64,000 nucleotides of DNA from Domibacillus antri (lineage in GTDB: Bacteria; Bacillota; Bacilli; Bacillales; Domibacillaceae), in the NCBI RefSeq assembly GCF_001936625.1, contig NZ_MSDU01000017.1, forward strand, positions 62,001-126,000, written 5' to 3'. Both the position numbers and the translations under genes were made by a program. This document shows, in pieces, positions 29,466 through 37,858 of this stretch. Positions within the stretch are counted from its first letter, which is position 1. Every line of letters starts with the position of its first letter. The notes under the pieces were generated by a model. The model searched no databases. It had not been told where the DNA came from and saw nothing but the letters and a program-made list of their open reading frames with translations.

Positions 29466-29503
29466 AAAAGAGCGAATCCCAAGCAAGGGTTCGCTCTTTT
29501 CTC
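29466..29503 (+). terminator. Terminator of the NAD kinase gene
   Basis: AAAGAGCGAATCCC / GGGTTCGCTCTTT hairpin followed by TTCTC, 5 nt after the stop. Confidence 0.85.
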
Positions 29504-29625
29504 ATCCGATTCACACCCCATGCAATCATGCCTTCTTTGCTCCTTGGAAGAATTTCAAAAAAAGCATCTCCTATAAACCAATTCTCAAAGTGGATTCTGC
29601 CTCATTCATTTACTTACTGAACCCG

Positions 29626-30060
29626 CTAATAAGTAAAAGCATCCCGACCTATTGTCCTTGCCCACGCCCTTTTCCCTTTATGGAGTAATCTATAACAGCA
29701 GGTGATCATCACTAATCTGGGGGAGGCCGTGTTACATGCAAGATATTGAATCTTGTGTAAAGGAGTTCCCCAAAAATGAACAACGGCATTTTTATCCTCA
29801 GCATGAACAATCCAATTATCACTATGTTCGATATAGACAAATTCCTTCCCAGACATATGCATACTTCCGCCAGCCATATCAACCATATCTCCATTTGTAT
29901 AAAAAAACCCTTATCAGCAAGTTCGGTTTCAGCCTTTTCAATACCCGCCAGCGATGTATCAACAAATTCCATATTGGCAAAATCGTGATAAAATGAATTC
30001 ATACACGCAGCCGTATAAATGGGATCTCCTTTCTCAACAGGGTTTGAATAGAGGGCGGTA
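29626..30060 (-). pseudogene. Frameshifted remnant of an unrecognised gene
   Basis: Two overlapping minus-strand frames read as one protein if a T is added to a run of seven near 29900: NMEFVDTSLAGIEKAETE, then ADKGFF, then MVDMAGGSMHMSGKEF, WIVHAEDKNAVVHFWG, ending near HKIQYLACNT. The continuous sense suggests a real former protein, perhaps secreted or periplasmic given its polar Cys-containing N-terminal part, but I do not recognise it. The 5' end runs into the start of the convergently overlapping broken gene at 30065, so no start can be set. Confidence 0.45.
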
Positions 30061-30064
30061 TCAT

Positions 30065-30890
30065 ATGATTTTTCATTGGAACCATTTGTACTGGAATTTT
30101 CCTGATCGCAGCATGAATCAGCAGTTTGAGGCAAATCAGTATTGGAAAAGAGCGATGCCTGCTGGAATCAAGGTGGATCAGCAAGGGGACTATTATGTTT
30201 CGGTGCCGCGATGGGCTCATGGCATTACTGCTACGATGAATCGAATTGTCATGAAGAATGGTAAGCCGCTGTTAGATCATTTCCAAGCTGGGAGTGGAAC
30301 AAGGCAGGAGATGTGAACGTCCTGCAATCTGTGCTGGGCTACGAAATTGATGAACATAACCGAATGTGAATTCTGGATCAAGGAAAAATAGCCTATGCTC
30401 CTTCCCCGGAAGGGTCACAAAAGCTGGTAATATGGGACTTGAATACAAAGAAAATAATGGAATCGATTACAATACCAAATGAAATCGCACCCTACCAGAC
30501 CTCCTTTTTAAATGATGTAGCAGCGGATAATAAAAATAGTTTTGTAATGGCTGGCCTGATCATCCGCTTGCGGGCGCTATCATTGTGTATAACATGAAGA
30601 CAAAAAAATTCCGGCGTGTACTCGACAGACATTACAGCACGCAGGATTTTCCCGGCTTTGTTTTTGAAATTGACAATAAACCGGTCTTTAAAGACAGGCC
30701 AATCAGAATAGGTGCTGATGGAATAGCCTTGTCGGCGGACCGCTTGACCCTTTATTATTTCCAGGTAACGGGCCGGAATTTATATACAATCGACACTGCA
30801 CTGTTAAGAGATTTTCATACACCGTTAGAACAGCTCCAAGCTTCCGTACAGCACATTGGCAGCAAAGGCAATACTCATCACGAGCCTTAA
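30065..30890 (+). pseudogene. Broken Yellow / major royal jelly protein family gene
   Basis: Translating the plus strand in shifting frames gives a recognisable MRJP/Yellow beta-propeller: MPAGIKVDQQGDYYVSVPRW, PSWEWNKAGDVNVLQSVLGY, EIDEHNRM-stop-ILDQGKIA, PDHPLAGAIIVYNMKTKKF, GADGIALSADRLTLYYF, GRNLYTIDTALLRDF. Damage: a frameshift near 30275, a TGA at about 30366 where the family has the Trp of WxLD, a second frameshift near 30560, and no normal C-terminus after 30890. A GAGGGCGG ribosome binding site precedes the ATG at 30065. The family is best known in insects but also occurs in scattered bacteria. Confidence 0.75.
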
Positions 30891-31129
30891 CCATGTGAAT
30901 TCAGGTAGATTTGTCGCGGATAAAGTCCTTCAACATAATAATCGAGATGGTATATAAGCTGACTTCATCTTAATTTCCATTTTCTTCCTCATAACAAATC
31001 CAATAATTCATTACCCTTTGTAAATTTTCATAGCAACAACCTTGATAAAAAAGCAAAAAAAGAACCTTAACATAGATGTTTCGTTTTCACTCTTGAAACA
31101 AAACTTGTTATAAAATAAAAAAGCGAGAC
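30891..31129. other. Gene-free AT-rich stretch
   Basis: Between the broken Yellow-family gene and the insertion-sequence remnant. I see no open frame, promoter of quality or RNA structure here. Confidence 0.5.
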
Positions 31130-31785
31130 TGTAAAAAATCCCGCCCAGCTTGTAGACAAAAGGGACTTGGAATGGCCTCATTCCAGGTCCCTTTTCAGTT
31201 TTTTATGAGATTTTATTGGGAACTGGTCTCAAAACGAATAGAAAAGATCTATTTTTGGCCTTTATATCCTATGCGTATGCCTCATTTTAGGCCGCTGTCG
31301 GACCTTTCCATGTCCAGCAGGCCAGCTTCTTCAAATTCATGGCAGCAAAAGTCAGCATCGCCTGCACGGGCAATTTTTTAAGCCCTCTTAGGGTTGTCCA
31401 TCGCATGCCATGCTTTTCTTTCGCATCGGCAAAGACCCGCTCGATCGTTTCCTTGCGCCGCGCATAAATTTCTTTGACTTCTGGTGTATTCAATGTCGTC
31501 CTCCCACAGTTGGCGCTGAATCATCTTCTGATAGCTCTGGCTTTGCGTACACTGTGCCAGCAGCGGACAGCCCGCACACACCATTGGATCAGACTTGTAC
31601 TGGCGGTATCCTTCCTTCGTGGTTGTTGTGTAGCGCCATATCTCTCCTTGCGGACAGATATAGCAGTTGTAGTATTCATCATAAGCGTATTCGCTCTTTC
31701 GCATGAAGCCTTCCTTTGTTTTCGGACGCGTGTACGGAAGGGCAGGCAGGATGCCCTGCTCGAAAAGGAAATTCGCAATCGCCTA
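31130..31785 (-). mobile_element. IS1182-type insertion sequence remnant
   Basis: Contains only the C-terminal half of the transposase plus one end. The distal part has a strong hairpin (GGGACTTGGAATGG / CCATTCCAGGTCCC type, about 31169-31198). The 5' half of the element is missing and its left edge abuts a fliD fragment at about 31785. No target duplication can be recognised. Confidence 0.7.
31287..31785 (-). pseudogene. IS1182-family transposase, 3' part, frameshifted
   Basis: Reads FLFEQGILPALPYTRPKTK, then SEYAYDEYYNCYICPQGE, CAGCPLLAQCTQSQ, then after a frameshift near 31490 IYARRKETIERVFADAKEK, GLKKLPVQAMLTFAAMNLKK. These are the zinc-cluster and C-terminal catalytic (ERVFADxKEKHG) portions of IS1182 transposases. 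The N-terminal half with the first catalytic aspartates is absent, so the element cannot move on its own. Confidence 0.8.
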
Positions 31786-32479
31786 ATGTGTCCAGCACAC
31801 GCTTTGCAATTCCAGTACCGTCAGTTGTTGTTCCTGCCTTTGTAAACAACTCTTTTACTTCAGCCGGATTTGACTTTATCGCCGCACAAAGCTTCGATTC
31901 GTCTAATGTCAGTTTGCCGTTTTCTTGGTACGAACCTTTGACCGAAATACCGATTTCAGATAAAGTATCGAAGTTCGTATTTGTCGCTCCCGCTAGAGGA
32001 ATACTCAATTCAGAACGCATCTCTGTTAAAATACCACGCAGCATCGAATCATTTTTTAGCATCCCGCTTCTCGCTTTCGCATCCCAACGCTCTGCTTGTT
32101 TATCACTCATGGCATCTCTTTGATCATTGGTAAGCGGTTGATAATCAGCATAACGATCTTCGTTTATTTTTCCATTGATAGAAACGGTTACTTCGTTATA
32201 CGTGTCAACAAATTTCTTAATTTTAGCAATAATTCCGTCTACTTCCAGATCTGTCGGAGGTGCTGAAACTTTGAAAGTACCCTCCAATCTGAGCGGATCA
32301 GCACTATCGAAAAGATTTTTCAATTTAATGTTCATTTCACGATAATCGTCCTGTTTCCACTCTAACGTTTGCTTCTCTCTTTCCATTTTCATTAACGGAA
32401 TACGCTCCGCATCCATTAACGATTTAACGATGCTCTCCGTATCCATTCCCGTAGCCATTCCACCTACTCTTAATACCAT
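31786..32479 (-). pseudogene. fliD: Flagellar cap protein FliD, internally deleted and truncated
   Basis: The N-terminus is clearly FliD: GGMATGMDTESIVKSLMDAE and MKMEREKQTLEWKQDDYRE. At about residue 70 it jumps in frame to the C-terminal domain: IIAKIKKFVDTYNEV, YADYQPLTNDQRDAMSDKQA, LSEIGISVKGSYQENGKL, NPAEVKELFT. The middle part, some 200 or more residues in normal FliD, is gone. The reading frame then ends in IS1182 sequence after KRVLDTLG, losing the last residues. No other flagellar genes are nearby. Confidence 0.8.
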
Positions 32480-32549
32480 TTAATCCACATCATTCCTATT
32501 TTGGCTAAAAACATAAAAACCCAATAATACCGGGTAGATATGCGTTCAT

Positions 32550-32612
32550 TAGGGATGCCTCTTCACGTAAATGTTTGGTCGTACTTACATTTTACAAGAA
32601 GGCATCTCTTTT
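32550..32612. repeat. Long imperfect inverted repeat
   Basis: GATGCCTCTTCACGTAAATGT and ACTTACATTTTACAAGAAGGCATC form a hairpin of more than 20 bp with small bulges; the plus strand continues TCTTTTTT. It could be a terminator or a mobile-element end. It lies between fliD and the YgjP remnant. Confidence 0.5.
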
Positions 32613-32688
32613 TTGGCGTTTATTTATGGAAGATTATTCATAATCAACACGCGTGATGCAATAGCAATGTTTCCAAAGATGGCTACTG

Positions 32689-32930
32689 CTAAACAGTCAT
32701 TTTCCAACTTGATAATGCTAACCAGTTTTCTAGTTCCTTATAATCAGGTATTATTTTTCCAACAAGGCGCCAAAAGGATCGATCGTGATTTAGATGGAGC
32801 ATATGACACATTTCGTGAACGACTACGTAGTCGTTCACCTCCAGTGGTGCCATTGCTAGGGCACTATGAATTTAAGTACATCTCCACGAATCATGCTTGC
32901 CATAAAAATAGCCTGCAGCGTTGACTAAGA
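32689..32930 (-). pseudogene. YgjP/DUF45-type metallopeptidase remnant
   Basis: Minus strand reads AMAPLEVNDYVVVHEMCHML, then HLNHDRSFWRLVGKIIPDYK, then ELENWLALSSWKMTV and a stop at 32691-32689. This is the zinc site (HEMCH plus downstream NH) and end of YgjP-like, M48-related proteins. Upstream of it the frame is broken after RGDVLKF, and the N-terminal half is missing. The stretch coding for VNDYVVV contains a perfect 24-bp palindrome. Confidence 0.65.
32815..32838. repeat. Perfect 24-bp palindrome
   Basis: GTGAACGACTAC followed by its exact reverse complement, inside the YgjP remnant. Probably a by-product of the codons for VNDYVVVH, but exact over all 24 bases. Confidence 0.7.
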
Positions 32931-33002
32931 GAAAAAGCAGTACTTTGATTTCTCAAAAACACTGTCCATTTTCTGCCCCAAACTTATTTCACGAAAAAAG
33001 CT

Positions 33003-33199
33003 TTCCCGCATTCAACCTCCACAGTTCATTGGCTTAGGCTGAGTATCTGCTCAACTAGGACATGCGAATCCACGAGTGACATTGGAAATATACGCTCATC
33101 TTATACCAATGAATCAAGTAGATGTAGCGGAAATCTTTGAGGATGTCATGAAATATCAGCGCAGCATATCCCGTGAGCAAATGACTCACAGGACGTAAT
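33003..33199 (+). pseudogene. Tyrosine integrase C-terminal remnant
   Basis: The plus strand gives VSAQLGHANPRVTLEIYAHL followed by IPMNQVDVAEIFEDVMKYQR and a stop at about 33199. This is the C-terminal box with the catalytic His (LGH) and Tyr (EIYAH) of phage-type tyrosine recombinases. Upstream only degenerate HSTSTVHWL-like sequence remains. Directly followed by a hairpin and a tRNA fragment, the usual order at an element's attachment site. Confidence 0.7.
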
Positions 33200-33204
33200 A
33201 AGAG

Positions 33205-33238
33205 GACCTGTATCCCTTGATATACAAGGAATACAGGC
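33205..33238 (+). terminator. Hairpin after the integrase remnant
   Basis: CCTGTATCCCTTG / CAAGGAATACAGG, then CTTCTGTT; likely the old terminator of the integrase gene. Confidence 0.5.
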
Positions 33239-33251
33239 TTCTGTTAAAGTA

Positions 33252-33305
33252 TGATTCCGACTGGGCTCGAACCAGTAATCTCTACCCTGTCAAAGGCGTG
33301 TCGCT
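33252..33305 (-). pseudogene. 3' part of a tRNA (tRNA-Val-like), probable attachment-site remnant
   Basis: The minus strand has GAGCGACACG, an anticodon-loop TTGACAG (GAC, valine), a perfect T-arm ACTGGTTCGAGCCCAGT and CGGAATCA at the 3' end. The 5' acceptor strand and most of the D-arm are absent, and the anticodon stem is poorly paired, so it is not a working tRNA. Position next to an integrase tail fits an att site left by a lost or decayed element. Confidence 0.6.
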
Positions 33306-33403
33306 CGTTATCAATAGTTCATAGCACTTTTTAAATAAGTCTATTCCACAATAATGCCCCAGAATAGTTGCACAATACGATTCCTGGACTATCGTTTTCC
33401 TGA

Positions 33404-34471
33404 TTATTCATATTCTCCAATAATCTTGACGGCTTTTTCTGTTATATCCGTGTCAATTGCTTCGTCAAAATTGAGTTCCCCGCTAATGGCTCCGTTTTTC
33501 TTGTACAGTTCATACTGATTGCGAATGTCATCGAGGAACATTTTGCCAGTTGGATCAAGTCCTGTAACATATACCTCTTCCCAAACGGCCGCATCTTTTA
33601 AGGCGGTGTATTGGGTCATAATGTCGATAATTTCGCTTTTCCCTTCACCTTTTTTGAAGGCATCGTTATAGTCACGGACTCCTTTTAAATACGCGGCCAT
33701 GAAGCGCAGCGACACATCTTGTTCTTCTTCCATGAATTGTGGTGATCCAAGCACCATCGCGATTTGTGCTTCCGGCGCAAAATCGGTTGCATCACCGAAA
33801 CGAACGTGAATGCCTTCCGCGACACCTTGTGTAATGAGTGGTTCAATTTGCAGCGCCGCGTCAATCGAGCCATTTTCAATGGCTGCGAGCATGTTGCCAA
33901 AGTCAGGCATGAGAACAAATTCAACGTCGTCTTCCGTCAGACCCGCGTGCTCAAGCATTTGACGGAAAATGTAATCATCCACCGCATGCTCCGTTGAAAC
34001 GGCCACTTTTTTGTCTTTCAAATCGCTGTAGTCTTTAATTTCCCCTTGTTTATCTGCACCTATCACAAATGTGAAATATGATTTTCCTTTTACATTGTGG
34101 CCTTTATCGGCAATAATTTTGACATCTATTCCCTGGGCAATGGCGTTAAAAAAGGACGCGGAAGAAATGCCTCCTGCAATATCGACCTCACCGGATGCGA
34201 GGGCTGGCAGCATATCATCGCTATTTGAAAATGCCGCAAATTCCACTTCAATGTTGTAGTCATCAAAATATCCTTTTTCATTCGCGATATAAAAACCTGC
34301 GCCTGACGCAGAACCATCTTCCGCAATGACCACTTTCGTCTTCTCGCTTAAAGGTGCTAAATCGCCCGACGGATGATCTTTGCTTACGTCGTCATTGACC
34401 TTCACCGATTCCCCTCCCGTACACCCCGCAAGCAAGAAGAAAACGCCTAACATTCCTAACCACTTTTTCAT
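33404..34471 (-). CDS. ABC transporter substrate-binding lipoprotein (SsuA/TauA/NMT1-like)
   Basis: 355 residues with lipobox LLAGC at about 17-21, followed by a typical NMT1/SsuA-fold domain: VVIAEDGSASGAGFYIANEKGYF, LASGEVDIAGG, KKVAVSTEHA, IENGSIDAALQIEP. Binds a small ligand outside the membrane and passes it to the permease encoded upstream. It is the last of three genes (permease, ATPase, binding protein). Ligand class could be sulfonate, taurine, nitrate or a thiamine precursor; the sequence does not decide. Confidence 0.88.
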   Translation of the reverse strand: MKKWLGMLGVFFLLAGCTGGESVKVNDDVSKDHPSGDLAPLSEKTKVVIAEDGSASGAGFYIANEKGYFDDYNIEVEFAAFSNSDDMLPALASGEVDIAGGISSASFFNAIAQGIDVKIIADKGHNVKGKSYFTFVIGADKQGEIKDYSDLKDKKVAVSTEHAVDDYIFRQMLEHAGLTEDDVEFVLMPDFGNMLAAIENGSIDAALQIEPLITQGVAEGIHVRFGDATDFAPEAQIAMVLGSPQFMEEEQDVSLRFMAAYLKGVRDYNDAFKKGEGKSEIIDIMTQYTALKDAAVWEEVYVTGLDPTGKMFLDDIRNQYELYKKNGAISGELNFDEAIDTDITEKAVKIIGEYE

Positions 34472-34484
34472 CGATACTCCCCCT

Positions 34485-35264
34485 TCATAATCTTGATCCT
34501 TGTACTTCCACCTGCAAGTGCCGCCAAATATCCAAAAATTTAGATGCCATTTCCGGATTTGATCGAATGTCTTCCAGTTTTCTTGGCCGCGGCAGATCTA
34601 TTTTTATTTCTTCAATAATCTTGCCGGGCTGCGCACTCATGAGCAGCACCCGATCGCTTAAATATAATGCTTCATCTATGCTATGCGTGATGAACAGCAC
34701 CGTTTTTTTTGTTTCCGACCAAATGGATAACAGTTCCTCCTGCAAAATGTATCGATTCTGCTCATCCAACGCGCCAAACGGTTCATCCATCAGCAAAATT
34801 TCAGGATCGTTTGCAAATGCTCTCGCAATGCTGACCCGCTGCTTCATCCCGCCGGACAGCTCTTTCGGGTACATGTTCGCGAATTTTGCAAGGCCCACTT
34901 TATTCAAAAAATAGTTTGTTCGTTCTTTTACATGCGATTTTGGTTGATGACGCATCTTCAGGCCGAACGCTACATTTTCCTCAACCGTTAACCATGGCAG
35001 AATGCCCCGTTCTTGAAACACCATGGACTGGTTCGGTCGATCTTTTTCACTTCTCTCGATTTTGAATTCACCTGAACTTTGGTTTTCTAGTCCGGCTAAT
35101 ATGCGCAGCAGTGTCGTTTTTCCGCAGCCGCTCGGTCCAACAAGGCACACAAATTCCCCCTCTGCGATATCGAGTGAAATATTCTCAAGCGCTGTAACGC
35201 TATGTTGTTTTTTGTAAAACACTTTCTTCAATTCACGAATGGATATTTTCGGTTTCGGTCTCAC
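34485..35264 (-). CDS. ABC transporter ATPase (SsuB/TauB-like)
   Basis: 259 residues with Walker A GPSGCGKTT near 44, Q-loop VFQERGILPW, signature LSGGMKQRVSIARAF, Walker B ILLMDEPFGALDEQ and switch His in FITHSIDEA. The length and the FGALDEQ sequence fit the nitrate/sulfonate/taurine subfamily. 4 nt after the permease gene. Confidence 0.93.
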   Translation of the reverse strand: MRPKPKISIRELKKVFYKKQHSVTALENISLDIAEGEFVCLVGPSGCGKTTLLRILAGLENQSSGEFKIERSEKDRPNQSMVFQERGILPWLTVEENVAFGLKMRHQPKSHVKERTNYFLNKVGLAKFANMYPKELSGGMKQRVSIARAFANDPEILLMDEPFGALDEQNRYILQEELLSIWSETKKTVLFITHSIDEALYLSDRVLLMSAQPGKIIEEIKIDLPRPRKLEDIRSNPEMASKFLDIWRHLQVEVQGSRL

Positions 35265-35268
35265 GTCG

Positions 35269-36075
35269 TCACCTCCACGGGATTAGTTTTCGCTGCAGCC
35301 ACCGTAATAATAATGAAAAGATATAGCCAAAAAACGAAATCAGAATTAACCCGACAAACATTTCTTTTAATAAAAAGGCACTGTAGGACGTCCAAATCAA
35401 ATAACCGATTCCTGACCTTGCCCCCATCATTTCCGCTGCGACGATGGTAAGCAAGGCGATGGCCTGCCCCATTTGAATTCCTTCCATCATGACGGGAAGT
35501 GAGCCAGGCAAAGCGATTTTCAAAAAGAAATCTTTTCTGCCCGCTTCATAGTTTTTTGCGACATCCAGGTAAATGGAGTCGATGGAGATGACGCCAGCGG
35601 CTGTATTGATTACAACAGGGAAAAAAACACTTCCCGCAATGGTGACGACTTTCGACACTTCACCAATTCCAAAGATGATTAAAATAATCGGCAATAAAGC
35701 AAGTGTGGGGATAGGCATTAGCGCCATAATAATAGGAGAAATAAAGTGCCGAATTGGTGCATATAAACCCATACACAAACCGAGGATGATTCCGGGAATG
35801 ACACCCAGTAAGAAACCAGCGAAGATACGAACCAAGGAAATGCTGATGTGATGAAACAATTCACCGCTTGTGAGCAATTCTATAAATGTGGAAATAATAG
35901 CCGTCGGCGGCGGGAAAAATCGTGCATCAATCAGTCCGCTTTGAGATAAAAACTGCCAGATAAGCAAGAGACTTATGGGAGAAAATATGGTTAACCATGT
36001 CTTCAATCTTTGTTGGGTTTGTTGTTTCCGCCATTCTTGTTTTTCCGTTTCCATTGGATTTTTTATATCCTTCAT
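35269..36075 (-). CDS. ABC transporter permease (SsuC/TauC-like)
   Basis: 268 residues with about six membrane helices. The EAA loop with which the ATPase docks is visible as NYEAGRKDFFLKIALPGSLP near 175. First gene of the transporter operon, transcribed away from speD across a 190-nt divergent promoter region. The shared region with a polyamine gene could mean a link to polyamine or sulfur supply, but this is inference. Confidence 0.9.
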   Translation of the reverse strand: MKDIKNPMETEKQEWRKQQTQQRLKTWLTIFSPISLLLIWQFLSQSGLIDARFFPPPTAIISTFIELLTSGELFHHISISLVRIFAGFLLGVIPGIILGLCMGLYAPIRHFISPIIMALMPIPTLALLPIILIIFGIGEVSKVVTIAGSVFFPVVINTAAGVISIDSIYLDVAKNYEAGRKDFFLKIALPGSLPVMMEGIQMGQAIALLTIVAAEMMGARSGIGYLIWTSYSAFLLKEMFVGLILISFFGYIFSLLLRWLQRKLIPWR

Positions 36076-36267
36076 TTTTCACCACCCCTTCATCAAAATA
36101 ATATGTAGGCTTCCGGAAATGTGTGCAGGACCCATAAACGGAAACCTTAACAAGACGACGAAAACCCGCCCTTGAAATGAAAAAGTGTTTTTTATACATA
36201 ACGGATGGGTAACATATGTAGGTATGTAAGGATGGCTTCGCCGGAAATCATTTAAGGAGGTCGAGTT

Positions 36268-37095
36268 ATGGGACTTACGCCGGATAATCGTATTCAATTG
36301 CATGATTTTAACAACCTGACGAAAACGCTTAGTTTTAATATGTATGATATATGCTGGACCAAATCAAAAGAAGAACGGGCCGCTTATATTGAGTACATCG
36401 ATGATCAGTATAATGCGGACAGATTAACCAGTATTTTAAAAAATGTGACGGATATTATTGGCGCGCATGTATTGAATATCGCCAAGCAGGATTATGTACC
36501 TCAAGGAGCCAGTGTCACCGTGTTGATTTCAGAAGGACCCATTGCAGAAATACCGACAGAATCGTTCGAGGAATCACCAGGGCCTCTTCCTGAATCTGTT
36601 GTATGTGCATTAGATAAGAGCCATATCACGGTTCATACGTATCCCGAATACCATCCAAATGAAGGGATCAGTACGTTTAGAGCGGATATTGATGTGTCTA
36701 CCTGCGGGGAAATTTCACCGCTTAAAGCCTTAAATTATCTGATTCATTCGTTCGATACGGATATTATGACGATGGATTACCGCGTCCGTGGCTTTACAAG
36801 AGATATAAATGGAAAAAAATTATTTATTGACCACGATATTAATTCTATCCAAAACTACATACCAGAAGATATAAAACCCCTGTATGATATGATTGACGTG
36901 AATATTTACCAGGAAAATATTTTTCACACTAAATGTAAGCGGCGGGAATTCGACTTAGACAATTACTTATTCGGACATACAAAAGAAGATTTACGTTCTA
37001 ATGAAATAGAAGACATAACAAAAAAACTGCATCATGAAATGGATGAAATTTTTTATGGAAAAAATATCACTCCCGGTTCAATTAAAGGGGATTAA
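36268..37095 (+). CDS. speD: S-adenosylmethionine decarboxylase proenzyme (E. coli-type)
   Basis: Makes decarboxylated SAM, the aminopropyl donor for spermidine. The 275 residues match the long bacterial class. The self-cleavage site that forms the pyruvoyl group is the Ser in [14 protein letters not shown] near 116, with [14 protein letters not shown] further on. AAGGAGGTCGAGTT stands in front of the ATG. Bacillus subtilis itself uses a short SpeD, so this longer form is a distinguishing feature. Confidence 0.93.
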   Translation: MGLTPDNRIQLHDFNNLTKTLSFNMYDICWTKSKEERAAYIEYIDDQYNADRLTSILKNVTDIIGAHVLNIAKQDYVPQGASVTVLISEGPIAEIPTESFEESPGPLPESVVCALDKSHITVHTYPEYHPNEGISTFRADIDVSTCGEISPLKALNYLIHSFDTDIMTMDYRVRGFTRDINGKKLFIDHDINSIQNYIPEDIKPLYDMIDVNIYQENIFHTKCKRREFDLDNYLFGHTKEDLRSNEIEDITKKLHHEMDEIFYGKNITPGSIKGD

Positions 37096-37102
37096 CGGAA
37101 GA

Positions 37103-37128
37103 TAAGCACACGCTCTGTGTGCTTATTT
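37103..37128 (+). terminator. Terminator of speD
   Basis: AAGCACAC / GTGTGCTT hairpin followed by ATTTT, about 10 nt after the stop. Confidence 0.75.
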
Positions 37129-37149
37129 TGGTTCCATTTCATAAAATGA

Positions 37150-37329
37150 TTATGGTTTCGGTGCGTGCGTCCATACTCGATTATGATTTTTTGTATCCGG
37201 GAAAGGATCTCCTGCTTCCAGCTTGATTTTCTGTGGATCATTTACGCTGCTTCCTGTTTCGCCAATTTCGACATAAACTCCATTGTTCGGCACCTTTTGG
37301 CCAGGCTTAAATTGATTATTTTGTCCCAC
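37150..37329 (-). CDS. YjzC-family small protein
   Basis: 59 residues from a GTG at 37329, with AAAGGAGG 7 nt upstream. The product reads GQNNQFKPGQKVPNNGVYVE, then IGETGSSVNDPQKIKLEAGD, then PFPDTKNHNRVWTHAPKP. This matches the small YjzC proteins of Bacillus (from memory: x-F-x-P-G-x-x-A/V-P-N-N-G-x-Y near the start and NHxRxWxxxPKP at the end). Function is unknown. Easily missed because it is short and starts with GTG. Confidence 0.8.
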   Translation of the reverse strand: MGQNNQFKPGQKVPNNGVYVEIGETGSSVNDPQKIKLEAGDPFPDTKNHNRVWTHAPKP

Positions 37330-37609
37330 GTTGCTCCCTCCTTTGAAATGGTTGCACGGTTAGCCTTTCCGAATTAAATCCAGTTTATGAATGTTTTCAA
37401 TGAAGCCTTCATTTTTTTCTTTTTTTCACCAATAAAAAACCCCTAACCGTTCGATTGTTTCATAATGTAGAATGTTTTTTTCAAATGCGTGTATAATGTG
37501 CATCATGGCCAATCCCAAATTATAATCAACATTTCTATTGGTTTATACAGATGAATATGTATGAATGCGTCACAAAAAGGAGAGCTGAGTTTTGCCCGCC
37601 TTTTAAACT

Positions 37610-37858
37610 CTAATGCCGCGGCGCAAAAAGCATAACCCCGACACCGTTCAAACATATTAAAGCCCCAATCCAATCAAACAAATCAGGTGTCTTTTTATCT
37701 ATCCCCCATCCCCACAAAACTGAAAGAATAATAAAAACGCCGCCATACGCAGCATGCACGCGCCCGAACGAAGGGAACGTCTGGAACGTTACAATCACTC
37801 CGTAAAGTGCCAGTGAGACACCTCCTGCCAGCAAAAACAACAAAATAATCTGTATCAT
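37610..37858 (-). CDS. YnfA (UPF0060) family membrane protein, shortened
   Basis: 82 residues against about 108 in the family. From GGVSLALYG on it matches YnfA ([40 protein letters not shown]). The first membrane helix and its loop (the CEIxGxxLxWxWLR region) are missing, and only [11 protein letters not shown] precedes. So three instead of four helices remain, and it may not work. Its ATG overlaps the stop of the micro-gene upstream (ATGA). Confidence 0.7.
   Translation of the reverse strand: MIQIILLFLLAGGVSLALYGVIVTFQTFPSFGRVHAAYGGVFIILSVLWGWGIDKKTPDLFDWIGALICLNGVGVMLFAPRH

Noticed and set aside
29954-30064. Extension of the Yellow-family frame upstream of the ATG at 30065
   Set aside because: The sequence before the ATG has no family similarity, while a GAGGGCGG site marks 30065.
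32571-32924. Open frame of 117 residues on the plus strand
   Set aside because: It is antisense to the YgjP metallopeptidase remnant, which explains the open frame.
33252-33305. Functional tRNA-Val gene
   Set aside because: Missing the 5' acceptor strand and most of the D-arm; anticodon stem does not pair.
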